A model generated the notes under the pieces. It ran no database searches. It worked only from the letters and a program-made list of their open reading frames with translations, and was not told where the DNA came from. Made by a program: the position numbers and the translations under genes. Of a stretch of DNA of 64,000 nt, positions 45,714-55,116 are shown piece after piece. Each line of letters starts with the position of its first letter. Positions within the stretch are counted from its first letter, which is position 1. Source of the stretch: Bradyrhizobium cenepequi (GTDB taxonomy: Bacteria; Pseudomonadota; Alphaproteobacteria; Rhizobiales; Xanthobacteraceae); assembly GCF_020329485.1 (NCBI RefSeq), contig NZ_JAGKJI010000033.1, positions 1-64,000 on the forward strand. Direction: 5' to 3'.

Positions 45714-47147
45714 ATGATCTCGGATTCCGTGCCTCTGATGACGGCTATCGATCTCCTGATCATAGCAGTTATCGTCTATGGCATATGGCGTTGCCGACTG
45801 ATCAGTCATGGAAAGCGCTTCGAACGGCCGCGAATCAGCCTGCTGCTCATCAACTTGGGACTGCTGGTTGTTGCTTTATTTTATGCGGCCGACCTCGCGA
45901 CCATGTACGTGCTTCCGATGGTCACTGGGGTGGGTGAAGCAAGGAAGGCCATGGAGGCTCTTCATCGCGACCTCAACTGGCTGGTCATTCTGTTCGCGAT
46001 GATTTCCATGTCTATCGGCTTCATCGAACTTCTCGTCGAACTTCAAAGACGGGAGGCGAAAGTGCGTCGCCTGATCGACGCCAACGTCGTCGGTATCTTC
46101 ATCTGGGGTCCTAACGGTCGGCTCGTTGACGCGAATGAAGCCTTTCTCCGCATTACTGGATACAGCCGCGACGATCTCGTCTCCAAGCGCCTGGGCTGGA
46201 CGGAATTGACTCCCACCGAAATGCGCAGTGTCGACGAGCAACGCTTGGCCGAGCTAAAGGCGACCCGAGTGGTCCATCCCTACGAGACAGAATACGTCCA
46301 AAGGAACGGTGGCCGCGTGCCGGTACTGGTCGGAATGGCGATGTTCGAAGAAGCGTCAGAGGAAGGTGTTGCCTTCGTGCTCGACCTGACCGCTCAGAAG
46401 AGAGCCGAACGGGCATACACTCAGGCACAGATGGAACTCGCGCACGCGAACCGCGTCGCAACGATGAGCCACCTGACGGCATCGATTGCCCACGAAATCA
46501 AGCAGCCGCTCGCAGCGGTCGTCGCTTGCGCCAACGCCGGCTTGAATTGGCTCCGTGTCCAACCGCCAAATCTGGACGAGGCCAGGCAAGCGTTCGACGC
46601 TATCGTGCAGGCGGGCCTCCGGACCAGCGACGTCATCGACCGGACACGCGCGCTGGTCAAGAAGGCCCCTCCGCGAAGGGACGCATTGGCTATCAACGAA
46701 ATGATCCTCGAGGTCGTTGCACTGACCCGACTCGAAGCGGCCAAGAACCATGTTTCCGTTCAGACGCAGCTTGCCGAGGGGCTGCCGCCTGTTCAAGGGG
46801 ATCGAGTCCAACTGCAACAAGTCGTCCTCAACCTGATTGTCAATGCCGTCGAAGCGATGAGCGGCTCAGACGAAGGGACGCGACAGCTGCTAATCAACGC
46901 GGACAGAGCCGACCAGAAAGAAATACGAATCGCGGTGCAGGATTCGGGCCCCGGCATGGCGCCCGAGAGCATCGATCATCTCTTTGATCCCTTCTACACG
47001 ACCAAGTCGAGCGGTTTGGGAATGGGTCTCTCGATCTGCCGCTCAATCATTGAGGCGCACGAAGGACGATTGTGGGCAACCGGGGCCGAGCCCAAAGGGG
47101 CTGTTTTTGCCTTCACGTTGCCTGTGCGCCCGGACAATCGGTTGTGA
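45714..47147 (+). CDS. Membrane sensor histidine kinase with PAS domain
   Basis: A 477-residue kinase. Three hydrophobic segments occupy the N-terminus (about 8-24, 43-66 and 91-113). A PAS domain spans about 118-240 (ANVVGIFIWGPNGRLVDANE, RITGYSRDDLV). The HisKA helix carries the phosphoacceptor His260 in SIAHEIKQPLAAVVACANAG. The ATPase domain has NLIVNAVEAM (N box), DSGPGMAPE (G1) and GLGMGLSICRSI (G2). The HEIKQPL type is common in rhizobia. No response regulator is adjacent, so the kinase is an orphan here. Confidence 0.94.
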   Translation: MISDSVPLMTAIDLLIIAVIVYGIWRCRLISHGKRFERPRISLLLINLGLLVVALFYAADLATMYVLPMVTGVGEARKAMEALHRDLNWLVILFAMISMSIGFIELLVELQRREAKVRRLIDANVVGIFIWGPNGRLVDANEAFLRITGYSRDDLVSKRLGWTELTPTEMRSVDEQRLAELKATRVVHPYETEYVQRNGGRVPVLVGMAMFEEASEEGVAFVLDLTAQKRAERAYTQAQMELAHANRVATMSHLTASIAHEIKQPLAAVVACANAGLNWLRVQPPNLDEARQAFDAIVQAGLRTSDVIDRTRALVKKAPPRRDALAINEMILEVVALTRLEAAKNHVSVQTQLAEGLPPVQGDRVQLQQVVLNLIVNAVEAMSGSDEGTRQLLINADRADQKEIRIAVQDSGPGMAPESIDHLFDPFYTTKSSGLGMGLSICRSIIEAHEGRLWATGAEPKGAVFAFTLPVRPDNRL

Positions 47148-47419
47148 TCTGCCTGCGCCGTCTCTGATTACCATCCGCGCAGAGCGCGGGCCGACGCGAA
47201 GGCCCGATACGGGTCAAAAGGCGAAATTCCGCGATGACCAGCGCATGTCTGCTTTAGCTCCAAAAGCGAACATCTGTCGTTTTATGGGTACAGGCCCTAG
47301 CCAAGTTCGCAAGCCTCTGCGCAAGGCAGCCATGAGCGCAGGTGCGATTGCTCGAGGCCCGCAAGTTTGGTCATGATGCCTCATCGCGCGCGCCAACGAG
47401 TCCGAGGGTAGGAGGAGAC
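47148..47419. other. Spacer with a dispersed-repeat fragment
   Basis: GCATGTCTGCTTTAGCTCC and AAAAGCGAACATCTG near 47243-47276 resemble the sequence at 42133-42168. Translated, it gives MSALAPKA, a recurring spurious peptide in Bradyrhizobium genomes as I recall. No real gene. Confidence 0.45.
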
Positions 47420-49084
47420 ATGAAGAACCGCATTACCGGGCGCTCGGCTTTCCTGGCGCTGTTGAAGGACGAGGGCATCACGCATCTGTTCGGCAATCCC
47501 GGCACCACCGAATTGCCGATCATGCATGCACTGAAGGACCATCCCGACCTCACCTATGTGATGGCGATGCAGGAGAGCCTGGTGGTGGCGATCGCCGACG
47601 GGTTCAGCCGCGCCTCCGGCAAGCTCGTCGCCTGCAACGTCCATGTCGCGCCCGGCCTCGGCAACGCGATGGGCTCGCTGTTCAACGCCAAATTCACCGG
47701 CACACCGTTGATCCTCACGGCCGGCCAGCAGGAGCAGGGCCACGGATTGACCGAGCCGGTGCTCTATGGGCCGCTGGTGCAGATGGCGGAGCCGCTGGTG
47801 AAATGGGCGGTCGAGGTGACGCGCCTGGAAGACCTGCCGCGCATCGTGCGGCGCGCCGCGAAGGTCGCGACCACGCCGCCGACCGGGCCGGTGTTCATCT
47901 CGCTGCCCGGCGATATCCTCAATTCCGAAGCCGGCATCGAGCTCGGCCGGGCGACCCGCGTCGACACGCGCGTGAAGCCGTCGGATGAATCACTCCAGGC
48001 GCTGGTCGCGCGCATCCTGAAAGCGGAGCGGCCGGTGATCGTCACCGGCGACGAGATCGTCAAAAGCGATGCGCTGCAGGAAGCCGCCGAGTTCGCGGAA
48101 GTCCTTGGCGCGCCGGCCTATCAATCGTCCACGCCCTATGGCGCGCACTTCCTCTCCGAAAGCCCGTGCTTCATGGGCGCGATCGCGCGGGTGCAGAAGC
48201 TGGCGCGCGAGACGCTGGCGCCTTACGACCTCATTATAGCGCTCGGCGGTGATCCGCTGCGGATGTCTGTTTATAGCGAGATCGATCCGCTGCCGGATGG
48301 GCTCGGGATCGTGCAGGTCGGCCTGGTCGACTGGGATCTCGCCAAGAACTACGGCGCAGAGATCGCCCTGAAGGCTGACGTGAAGGAAACCCTGCGCGCG
48401 CTGATCCCGGCGCTGAAGGCGGCCGCCGGCGGCGCGCTTGAGACGCGGGCGAAGCAGGGCGTTGCGGCGCTGGCTTCGAAGAACTGGACCGCGAAGCGCA
48501 AGGCCCTCGTCGAGCAGATTTCGAAAGCCGAGGGCACCTCGCCGATCGATCCCGACTGGCTGGCGCTGCAGGTGGTCGAGGCGATGCCCGACAACGCGAT
48601 CCTGGTCGATGAAGGCCTGACCTCGTCGCGCCACGTGATCGCGCTGCGCCCGCACCGCGACCGCTATGGCTATCACGCGCTTGCCTCCGGCGGCATCGGC
48701 TGGGGATTGCCGGCGTCGGTCGGCGTCAGCCTCGCCAATCCGCAGCGGCCGGTGGTGTGCTTTTCAGGCGACGGCAGCGCGATGTACTCGATCCAGTCGC
48801 TGTGGACGGCGGCCAACCACAAGCTGCCGCTGACCTTCGTCATCGTCAACAATGGCGGCTACCGCATCATCAAGCAGCGCCTGCTCGCCTTCCACGGCGA
48901 CGACCATTATGTCGGCATGGATTTCGTCGATCCGCCGGTTGATTTTACCGGCGTCGCGAAGTCGCTTGGATTGGAAGCGATACGGATCACCGATCCCCGT
49001 GAGCTGAAGGGTGCAATGCGGTCGGCGTTCAGCCGGCCCGGCACGAAGCTGATCGAGGTGGTGGTCAGCAACGCGGTGAATTAA
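47420..49084 (+). CDS. Thiamine-diphosphate enzyme, benzoylformate decarboxylase/acetolactate synthase-like
   Basis: A 554-residue ThDP enzyme. ATG 47420 follows GGAGGAG. The cofactor-activating Glu52 lies in MAMQESLVVAIADGFSR, and FGNPGTTELPIMHAL opens the PYR domain. The PP-domain motif begins GDGSAMYS (450-457) and ends IVNNGGY, as in the GDG-N-NN pattern. Overall similarity by eye is to benzoylformate decarboxylase or other 2-oxoacid decarboxylases rather than IlvB. A convergent flavin monooxygenase follows. Substrate is probably an aromatic 2-oxo acid; oxalyl-CoA decarboxylase seems less likely. Confidence 0.88.
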   Translation: MKNRITGRSAFLALLKDEGITHLFGNPGTTELPIMHALKDHPDLTYVMAMQESLVVAIADGFSRASGKLVACNVHVAPGLGNAMGSLFNAKFTGTPLILTAGQQEQGHGLTEPVLYGPLVQMAEPLVKWAVEVTRLEDLPRIVRRAAKVATTPPTGPVFISLPGDILNSEAGIELGRATRVDTRVKPSDESLQALVARILKAERPVIVTGDEIVKSDALQEAAEFAEVLGAPAYQSSTPYGAHFLSESPCFMGAIARVQKLARETLAPYDLIIALGGDPLRMSVYSEIDPLPDGLGIVQVGLVDWDLAKNYGAEIALKADVKETLRALIPALKAAAGGALETRAKQGVAALASKNWTAKRKALVEQISKAEGTSPIDPDWLALQVVEAMPDNAILVDEGLTSSRHVIALRPHRDRYGYHALASGGIGWGLPASVGVSLANPQRPVVCFSGDGSAMYSIQSLWTAANHKLPLTFVIVNNGGYRIIKQRLLAFHGDDHYVGMDFVDPPVDFTGVAKSLGLEAIRITDPRELKGAMRSAFSRPGTKLIEVVVSNAVN

Positions 49085-49089
49085 GCCAC

Positions 49090-49185
49090 GAATCGTAGGG
49101 TGGGTAGAGCGCGGCGAAACCCACCAACTTGGTTGCAAGCTGCACCGATGGTGGGTTTCGCTGCGCTCTACCCACCCTACGATTC
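49090..49185. repeat. Intergenic palindromic repeat, family B copy 4
   Basis: GAATCGTAGGGTGGGTAGAG and its exact complement enclose GCG..GAAACCCACC/GGTGGGTTTCGC, leaving a loop of about 20 nt. It fills the space between the convergent ThDP enzyme and flavin monooxygenase genes, five nucleotides from each. Confidence 0.93.
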
Positions 49186-49191
49186 GACAAT

Positions 49192-50580
49192 CTACTCCGC
49201 TGCCGCGGCGTGGGGCTTGATGCGATAGCGGCTCGCGGGATGCTCGTCCGTCAGCCGCGCGCGGCCGGCGCCGAACAGTTTCTCGCGCAGTGTGCCTGTC
49301 ACATAGTCCTGCTTGTACCGGCCGCGGCGGGTCAACTCCGGCACCAGCATGTCGGCGATATCCTCGAAATCGCCGGGCGAGATCGCAAAGGCGACGTTGA
49401 GGCCGTCGACGTCGGTCTGCTCGAACCAGCGCTCGATGTCATCGGCGACCTTTTCCGGCGTACCGACCATGACCGGGCCAATGCCGCCGATGCCGACATG
49501 CTCGGCGACCTCGCGCACGGTCCAGATGCGATCAGGATCGGCGCGGGTGATGTTGTCCATCGCGGTGCGGCCGGCGTCGTTGTGGACATGACGGACCTCC
49601 TGGTCGAGGTCGTAGGTGGAGAAATCGACGCCGGTCCAGCCGGACATCAGGGTCAGCGCGCCCTCGTGGCTGATGTGGCGGCGATACTCTTCATACTTTG
49701 CTTTCGCCTCGGCCTCGGTGCGGCCGAGGATGACAGTCATCATGCTGAACATCAGGATCTCGGCCGGATTCCGTCCCTTTTGCGCGGCAAGCTCGCGGAT
49801 GGCGGAAACGCGCGGCGCGATCACTTTCGCTGACGGTCCCGACATGAACACGCATTCGGCATGCTCCGCGGCGAACTGGCGGCCGCGCGGCGAGGTGCCG
49901 GCCTGATAAAGCACCGGCGTGCGCTGCGGCGACGGCTCGCTCAAGTGAAGCGCGTTGAGGCGGAAATTCTTCCCCTCGTGCCTGACCGGATGTACCTTGG
50001 CGGGATCAACGAAAATGCTGCGCGTGCGATCGCGGATCGCGGCGTCATCTTCCCAGCATCCTTCCCAGAGCTTGTAGACCACTTCCATATACTCGTCGGC
50101 GACATCGTAGCGGTCGTCATGCGCGGTCTGCTTGTCCTTTCCGGCGCCGCGCGCGGCCGAGTCGAGATAACCGGTCACCACGTTCCAGCCGACGCGGCCT
50201 TCGGTCAGATGATCGAGCGTCGACATCCGCCGCGCGAATGTGTAGGGCGGCTCGAAGGAGAGATTGCTGGTGACGCCGAAGCCGAGATGCTTGGTCACCG
50301 CGGCCATCGCCGGAACCAGCAGCAGGGGATCGTTCACCGGCGTCTGCGCGGCGTTGCGCAGCGCAGCGTCCGGGCCGCCGCCGAACACGTCGTAGACGCC
50401 GAGCACGTCGGCGAGGAACAAGCCGTCGAACCGGCCGCGCTCCAGCGTCCTGGCAAGATCGAGCCAGTAGGGCAGCCGGTTGTACTCCGCGGTGCGGTCG
50501 CGCCGATGGGTCCACAATCCCGGCGACTGATGCGCCACGCAGTTCATGGCAAAGGCGTTGAGCCGGATTTGCTTCGTCAT
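49192..50580 (-). CDS. Flavin-dependent monooxygenase, NtaA/SnaA/DszA family
   Basis: A 462-residue bacterial-luciferase-type FMNH2-dependent monooxygenase. The N-terminal LNAFAMNCVAHQSPGLWTHR and the GRFDGLFLADVLGVYDVFGG segment define the NtaA/DszA class. TFARRMSTLDHLTEGRVGWNVVTGYLD is split over residues about 115-141 and is typical. Members oxidise nitrilotriacetate, sulfones, alkanesulfonates or similar and need a separate flavin reductase, which is not nearby. The divergent M20 peptidase and MFS transporter may form a small uptake and degradation unit. Confidence 0.93.
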   Translation of the reverse strand: MTKQIRLNAFAMNCVAHQSPGLWTHRRDRTAEYNRLPYWLDLARTLERGRFDGLFLADVLGVYDVFGGGPDAALRNAAQTPVNDPLLLVPAMAAVTKHLGFGVTSNLSFEPPYTFARRMSTLDHLTEGRVGWNVVTGYLDSAARGAGKDKQTAHDDRYDVADEYMEVVYKLWEGCWEDDAAIRDRTRSIFVDPAKVHPVRHEGKNFRLNALHLSEPSPQRTPVLYQAGTSPRGRQFAAEHAECVFMSGPSAKVIAPRVSAIRELAAQKGRNPAEILMFSMMTVILGRTEAEAKAKYEEYRRHISHEGALTLMSGWTGVDFSTYDLDQEVRHVHNDAGRTAMDNITRADPDRIWTVREVAEHVGIGGIGPVMVGTPEKVADDIERWFEQTDVDGLNVAFAISPGDFEDIADMLVPELTRRGRYKQDYVTGTLREKLFGAGRARLTDEHPASRYRIKPHAAAAE

Positions 50581-50729
50581 GATTGGTAGCCTTCGATGCT
50601 CATTTGTGGCGTGCCGAATGCAATTTTAGCAGAACCCGACGTCGCCGCGCCACTTCCAGCATACGGCGTATCCCGATAATGAGGTCGAGAGAATATTTCG
50701 GTCGACAAGGCGCGGCGAAAGGGAACGTT

Positions 50730-52115
50730 ATGGCTGACAGGGGTGACGCGATTGGTCGCGTTCGACAGCATTTTCAATCGGGCGAGTTTCTTCGCGAACT
50801 CGATCAACGTGTCGGCTACCGGACCGAGAGCCAGAATCCTGCCAGCGGCGCCGCGCTGCGCGCCTATCTGACTGATAACCTTCAGCCTGCGCTGGCCGAA
50901 CTCGACTTCAAGACTCGTTTGATCGAACCGCCGACGGGCAAGGGCCCGTATCTGCTGGCCGAATATATCGAGGACGCCTCGCGCCCGACCGTGCTCACCT
51001 ACGGCCATGGCGACGTCGTCGATGGCATGATCGGCGAATGGCGCGACAATCTCGATCCCTGGAAGACCACGATCAAGGGCGATCGCGTCTATGGCCGCGG
51101 CACCGCCGACAACAAGGGCCAGCACAGCATCAACATCGCGGCGCTGCGTGCCGTGCGGGAGGCCCGCGGCGGCCGGCTCGGCTTCAACGTGAAATTCATC
51201 GTTGAGACCGGGGAGGAGATCGGCTCGCCCGACCTGCGAGCGGTCTGCGAAGCGCATCGTGAGGAACTCAAGGCCGATCTGTTCCTGGCGTCCGATGGGC
51301 CGCGGCTTTCGGCCGAGCGGCCGACGATCTTTCTCGGCTGTCGCGGCGGCAACCGCATCCATCTCGATGTCAACCTGCGCGAGGGCGGGCATCATTCCGG
51401 CAATTGGGGCGGCGTGCTCGCCAATCCCGCCACCATCCTGGCGAACGCGATCGCGAGCCTGGTCGACGGCAAGGGGCGGATGAAGCTGGAGGCCTTGAAG
51501 CCGCCGCCGATCTCGAACCGGGTCCGTGCAGCGCTGGCGGATGTGAAGGTCGACCCGGGCGCGGACGAACCGGCGCTATCGCCAGACTGGGGCGAGGAGG
51601 GGCTTTCGCCCGCCGAGCGGCTCTACGCCTGGAACACGCTGGAGGTGCTGGCGATGTCCTCGGGCAATATCGCAAGCCCGGCGAATGCGATCCCGGGGCA
51701 TGCGAACGCGGTGCTGCAGCTTCGTTTTGTCGTCGGCACCAGGCATGAACAAATCATTGACGCCGTGCGCGCGCATCTGCACGCCAATGGTTTCCCGATG
51801 GTCGAAGTCAGCGGCGCCCAGCGTTTTGCGGCGTCGCGGACAGACATGGACAGTCCCTGGATCGACTGGACCGCGGACTCCATCCGCAAGACCACCGGCA
51901 AGGCACCGGCGGTGCTGCCGAATTTCGGCGGCTCGCTGCCAAACGACGTGTTTTCGGAAGGGTTGGGCCTGCCGACGATCTGGGTGCCGCATTCCTATCC
52001 CGGCTGCTCACAGCACGCACCCGACGAGCACATCCTGCTGCCGGTCACCGAGGAGGCGCTCGCCATCATGGCCGGCCTGTTCTGGGACCTCGGCGAGATG
52101 GCACGGAAATTGTAA
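50730..52115 (+). CDS. M20-family metallopeptidase
   Basis: A 461-residue zinc amidohydrolase of the ArgE/DapE/CPG2 type. ATG 50730 follows AAAGGGAA. Metal ligands: His93 in YGHGDVVDG, Asp127 in GRGTADNKGQ, and the catalytic Glu162-Glu163 in VETGEEIGSPDL. The late His is in WVPHSYPGCSQHAPDEH. An internal dimerisation domain spans about 205-360. It may hydrolyse an N-acyl amino acid or dipeptide taken up by the adjacent transporter. The 149-bp gap to the divergent monooxygenase holds the palindrome ATACG-G-CGTAT (50661-50671), a possible operator. Confidence 0.93.
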   Translation: MADRGDAIGRVRQHFQSGEFLRELDQRVGYRTESQNPASGAALRAYLTDNLQPALAELDFKTRLIEPPTGKGPYLLAEYIEDASRPTVLTYGHGDVVDGMIGEWRDNLDPWKTTIKGDRVYGRGTADNKGQHSINIAALRAVREARGGRLGFNVKFIVETGEEIGSPDLRAVCEAHREELKADLFLASDGPRLSAERPTIFLGCRGGNRIHLDVNLREGGHHSGNWGGVLANPATILANAIASLVDGKGRMKLEALKPPPISNRVRAALADVKVDPGADEPALSPDWGEEGLSPAERLYAWNTLEVLAMSSGNIASPANAIPGHANAVLQLRFVVGTRHEQIIDAVRAHLHANGFPMVEVSGAQRFAASRTDMDSPWIDWTADSIRKTTGKAPAVLPNFGGSLPNDVFSEGLGLPTIWVPHSYPGCSQHAPDEHILLPVTEEALAIMAGLFWDLGEMARKL

Positions 52116-52203
52116 CGAGATGCTTCCACTGGCGTCATGCCCGGGACAGCCGGAATGACGAATTGAGGGGCCAACACCCAACTCTCTCAGAAAGGCCGTG
52201 GTG

Positions 52204-53490
52204 ATGACCGTATCTGCGTCGCTTGACTCGCGCGCCGGCGTCGGGACGAGGAAGAAGAACATCACACGCCTGATCGTCGCGACCTCGATCGGCAATGCCC
52301 TGGAATGGTATGACATCTCGGTCTACGCCTATTTCGCCGTCTATGTCTCAAGAGCATTCTTCCCGAACAATGATCCGACGACATCGCTGCTACTGACCTT
52401 CGGCACTTTCGGGTTGTCGTTCCTGATCCGGCCGATCGGCGGCGTCATGCTTGGCACTTATGCCGACCGCCATGGCCGCAAGGCGTCGCTGATGGCGTCG
52501 ATCATGCTGATGACAGCGGGAACGCTCACGCTGGCCTTGATGCCGACTTATGACACGATCGGCATCCTCGCGCCGATCGGGGTCTTGCTCGCCCGCCTGG
52601 TGCAGGGCTTCTCCGCCGGCGGCGAGTTCGGCAGTTCGACGGCGTTCCTGGTCGAGCACATGCCGGAGCGGCGCGGTTTTGTCGCAAGCTGGCAGTTCGC
52701 CAGCCAGGGACTGAGCGGATTGCTCGGGGCGGGCTTCGGCGCGCTGCTGACATCATGGATGAGCCCGGCAGACCTGCAGTCGTGGGGCTGGCGGCTGCCG
52801 TTCCTGTTCGGCGTGCTGATCGGACCGGTTGGCATCTACATCCGCAATCGTATCGATGATGCGACGCCGCCGCCGGCCGCTGAACGGAGCTCGCCCGTGA
52901 GCGAGGTCTTGCTGCACCAAAAGCTGCCGGTGCTGCTCGCAATCGGTGCGCTTGCGGTCTCCACCGCGGTCAATTACCTCATCGTTTACATGCCGACCTA
53001 TGTGGTGAAGACGCTCAATCTGCCGCCGTCGGTCGGGTTCATCGCCTCGCTTGCCGCGCAGACTGCCGTCATGTTCCTGGCGCCGATCGCCGGCCTGGTC
53101 TCCGACCGGATCGGCCGCACCACGCATATGATCGCGTTCGGCGTATTGCTCCTGGTGTCGATCTTTCCGGCATTCCTGCTGCTGACGGGAAGCCCGACGC
53201 CGGGATTCATCCTGCTCGGCGTGCTCTGGCTCGGCATCTTGAAGGCGCTCTATTACGGGCCGCTCGCCGCGTTGATGTCGGAACTGTTTCCGCCGGCGAC
53301 CCGTGCCACCGGTCTTGGCCTCAGCTACAACATCGGCGTCGCTGCGTTCGGCGGGATGGGACCAGTGATCATGACCTGGCTCGGCGGCTTCGCCCTGATC
53401 GGCGAGCTTGCGCCGGGATATTATCTCACCGCCGTTGCCGTCCTGAGCCTTGCGGCGCTGGTGACGACACGCCGCCTGGCGCTGGCCTAG
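52204..53490 (+). CDS. MFS transporter, metabolite:H+ symporter (MHS) family
   Basis: A 428-residue transporter with twelve membrane helices. The ATG at 52204 is preceded by GAAAGG; GTG codons directly upstream are alternatives. Signatures of the MHS subfamily are seen: GNALEWYDISVYAYFA, YADRHGRKASL after helix 2, LLARLVQGFSAGGEFGSSTA, and a second SDRIGRTTH repeat. Substrates are usually dicarboxylates, tricarboxylates, betaine or shikimate-like acids. It lies 88 bp after the M20 peptidase on the same strand and probably imports that enzyme's substrate. Confidence 0.92.
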   Translation: MTVSASLDSRAGVGTRKKNITRLIVATSIGNALEWYDISVYAYFAVYVSRAFFPNNDPTTSLLLTFGTFGLSFLIRPIGGVMLGTYADRHGRKASLMASIMLMTAGTLTLALMPTYDTIGILAPIGVLLARLVQGFSAGGEFGSSTAFLVEHMPERRGFVASWQFASQGLSGLLGAGFGALLTSWMSPADLQSWGWRLPFLFGVLIGPVGIYIRNRIDDATPPPAAERSSPVSEVLLHQKLPVLLAIGALAVSTAVNYLIVYMPTYVVKTLNLPPSVGFIASLAAQTAVMFLAPIAGLVSDRIGRTTHMIAFGVLLLVSIFPAFLLLTGSPTPGFILLGVLWLGILKALYYGPLAALMSELFPPATRATGLGLSYNIGVAAFGGMGPVIMTWLGGFALIGELAPGYYLTAVAVLSLAALVTTRRLALA

Positions 53491-53537
53491 AGCATGATCC
53501 GGAAAAGTGTGAAGCGGTTTTCCGAAAAGATCATGCT
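53491..53537. repeat. Palindromic repeat, family H compact form
   Basis: AGCATGATC (53491-53499) and GATCATGCT (53529-53537) are exact complements; inside them CGGAAAA pairs with TTTTCCG. It starts at the first base after the MFS stop codon, and tctA ends at 53601 on the other strand. This compact palindrome is widespread in Rhizobiales intergenic DNA, from memory. Confidence 0.88.
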
Positions 53538-53600
53538 CAAATAATAACCTAAAGCGAGATGATGATTCATCCTCATCTCATCGCGCTTCAGCGTTGCCCC

Positions 53601-55109
53601 TCATGCGCCCTCATCCAGCGCGACCAGCTCGCGCTTCCTCCGCAGCGCCGGCAGCAGTGGGCCGATCAGCAGCACCAGTGCGAACGCGAGACATGCCGCC
53701 GAGATCGGCCGCTCGACAAAGGTCATCAGGTCGCCTTGCGAGAGGATCAGCGACTTGCGCAGATTGTTTTCCAGCATCGGCCCGAGCACGAAGGCGAGCA
53801 CCAGCGGCGCCGGCTCGTAGCCGAGCTTGCGCATGAAATAGCCGATCACGCCAAAAGCGATCATCACGTACACATCGAAGACATTGTTGCTGGAGCAGTA
53901 GACACCGATGATAGTGAACAGGATGATCAGCGGGAACAGCACGTTGTATGGCAGCTTCAACAGCTGCACCCACATCCCGATCATTGGCAGGTTGAGCACG
54001 AGCAGCATCAGATTGCCGATATACATGCTGGCGACGATGCCCCAGAACAGGCCGGGATTCTGCGTGATCAGCAGCGGGCCCGGCTGCAGGCCGTGAATGA
54101 CGAAGGCGCCGAGCAACAGCGCCATCACCACGTTCGGCGGGATTCCGAGCGTCATCAGCGGAATGAAGGCACCGCCGGCGGCGGCGTTGTTCGCCGATTC
54201 CGGACCGGCGACGCCCTCGATGGCGCCCTTGCCGAACCGCTCCGGGGTCTTGGAGAGCCGCTTCTCCAGTGCGTAGGACGCAAAGGACGAGATTACCGCG
54301 CCGCCACCCGGCAGGATGCCGAGGCAGAATCCAAGGACTGTGCCGCGCGATACCGGCCCGAGGCTGGCCTTCCAGTCCGCCTTGTTCGGCAGGAGGTGCG
54401 TGATCCTGGTGTTGATAACGTCGCGCTTGATCACCTGCTCGGTATTGAGCAGCACTTCGGCGATACCGAACAGCCCCATCACGACCGGAACGAGTCCGAT
54501 GCCGTCGATCAGCTCCAGGCGGCCGAACGTCAGCCGCGGCATCGCCGTGATGCTGTCAAGCCCGACCAATCCAAGCACGACGCCGATGCAGGCCATCAGC
54601 AGCGCCTTGGCCATCGATCCCTGCGTCAGGAAAGTCAGGACCACCAGCCCCAGCACCATCAGCGAAAAATATTCGGCCGGACCGAATGCAATTGCGACGC
54701 TGGCGAGCTTTGGCGCAACCAGCATCAGCGCGATCAAGGCAAATGTGCCGGCGATGAACGAGCCGAACGCGGAAATGCCAAGCGCCGGGCCCGCGCGGCC
54801 CTGCTTGGCCATCTCGTGGCCGTCGATGCAGGTGACGACGGAGGCGGCTTCTCCGGGGATGTTGACCAGGATCGAGGTGGTGGAGCCGCCATACATCGAG
54901 CCGTAATAGATGCCGGCCATCATGATGATGCCGGATTCCGGCGTACCCGACAGCGTCACCGGCAACAACAGCGACATCGCCGAAATCGGGCCGATGCCGG
55001 GCAGCACGCCGACCAGGGTGCCGATGAAGACTCCGATGAAGCAATAGAGCAGGTTGATCGGCAGAAGCGCGACGCCGAAACCATGGCCGACATTGAGGAG
55101 CGTATCCAT
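53601..55109 (-). CDS. tctA: Tripartite tricarboxylate transporter, large permease subunit TctA
   Basis: A 502-residue membrane protein with about eleven or twelve helices. Family motifs include VGVLPGIGPISAMSLLLPVT (about 35-54), YYGSMYGGSTTSILVNIPGE (about 69-88) and GFCLGILPGGGAVISSFASY in the second repeat. FGKGAIEGVAGPESANNAAA marks the conserved loop. With TctB and the binding protein TctC it imports citrate or other carboxylates using the membrane gradient. It starts 7 nt after tctB. It is also convergent with the MHS transporter, giving two carboxylate-type importers side by side. Confidence 0.96.
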   Translation of the reverse strand: MDTLLNVGHGFGVALLPINLLYCFIGVFIGTLVGVLPGIGPISAMSLLLPVTLSGTPESGIIMMAGIYYGSMYGGSTTSILVNIPGEAASVVTCIDGHEMAKQGRAGPALGISAFGSFIAGTFALIALMLVAPKLASVAIAFGPAEYFSLMVLGLVVLTFLTQGSMAKALLMACIGVVLGLVGLDSITAMPRLTFGRLELIDGIGLVPVVMGLFGIAEVLLNTEQVIKRDVINTRITHLLPNKADWKASLGPVSRGTVLGFCLGILPGGGAVISSFASYALEKRLSKTPERFGKGAIEGVAGPESANNAAAGGAFIPLMTLGIPPNVVMALLLGAFVIHGLQPGPLLITQNPGLFWGIVASMYIGNLMLLVLNLPMIGMWVQLLKLPYNVLFPLIILFTIIGVYCSSNNVFDVYVMIAFGVIGYFMRKLGYEPAPLVLAFVLGPMLENNLRKSLILSQGDLMTFVERPISAACLAFALVLLIGPLLPALRRKRELVALDEGA

Positions 55110-55116
55110 GATGCGC

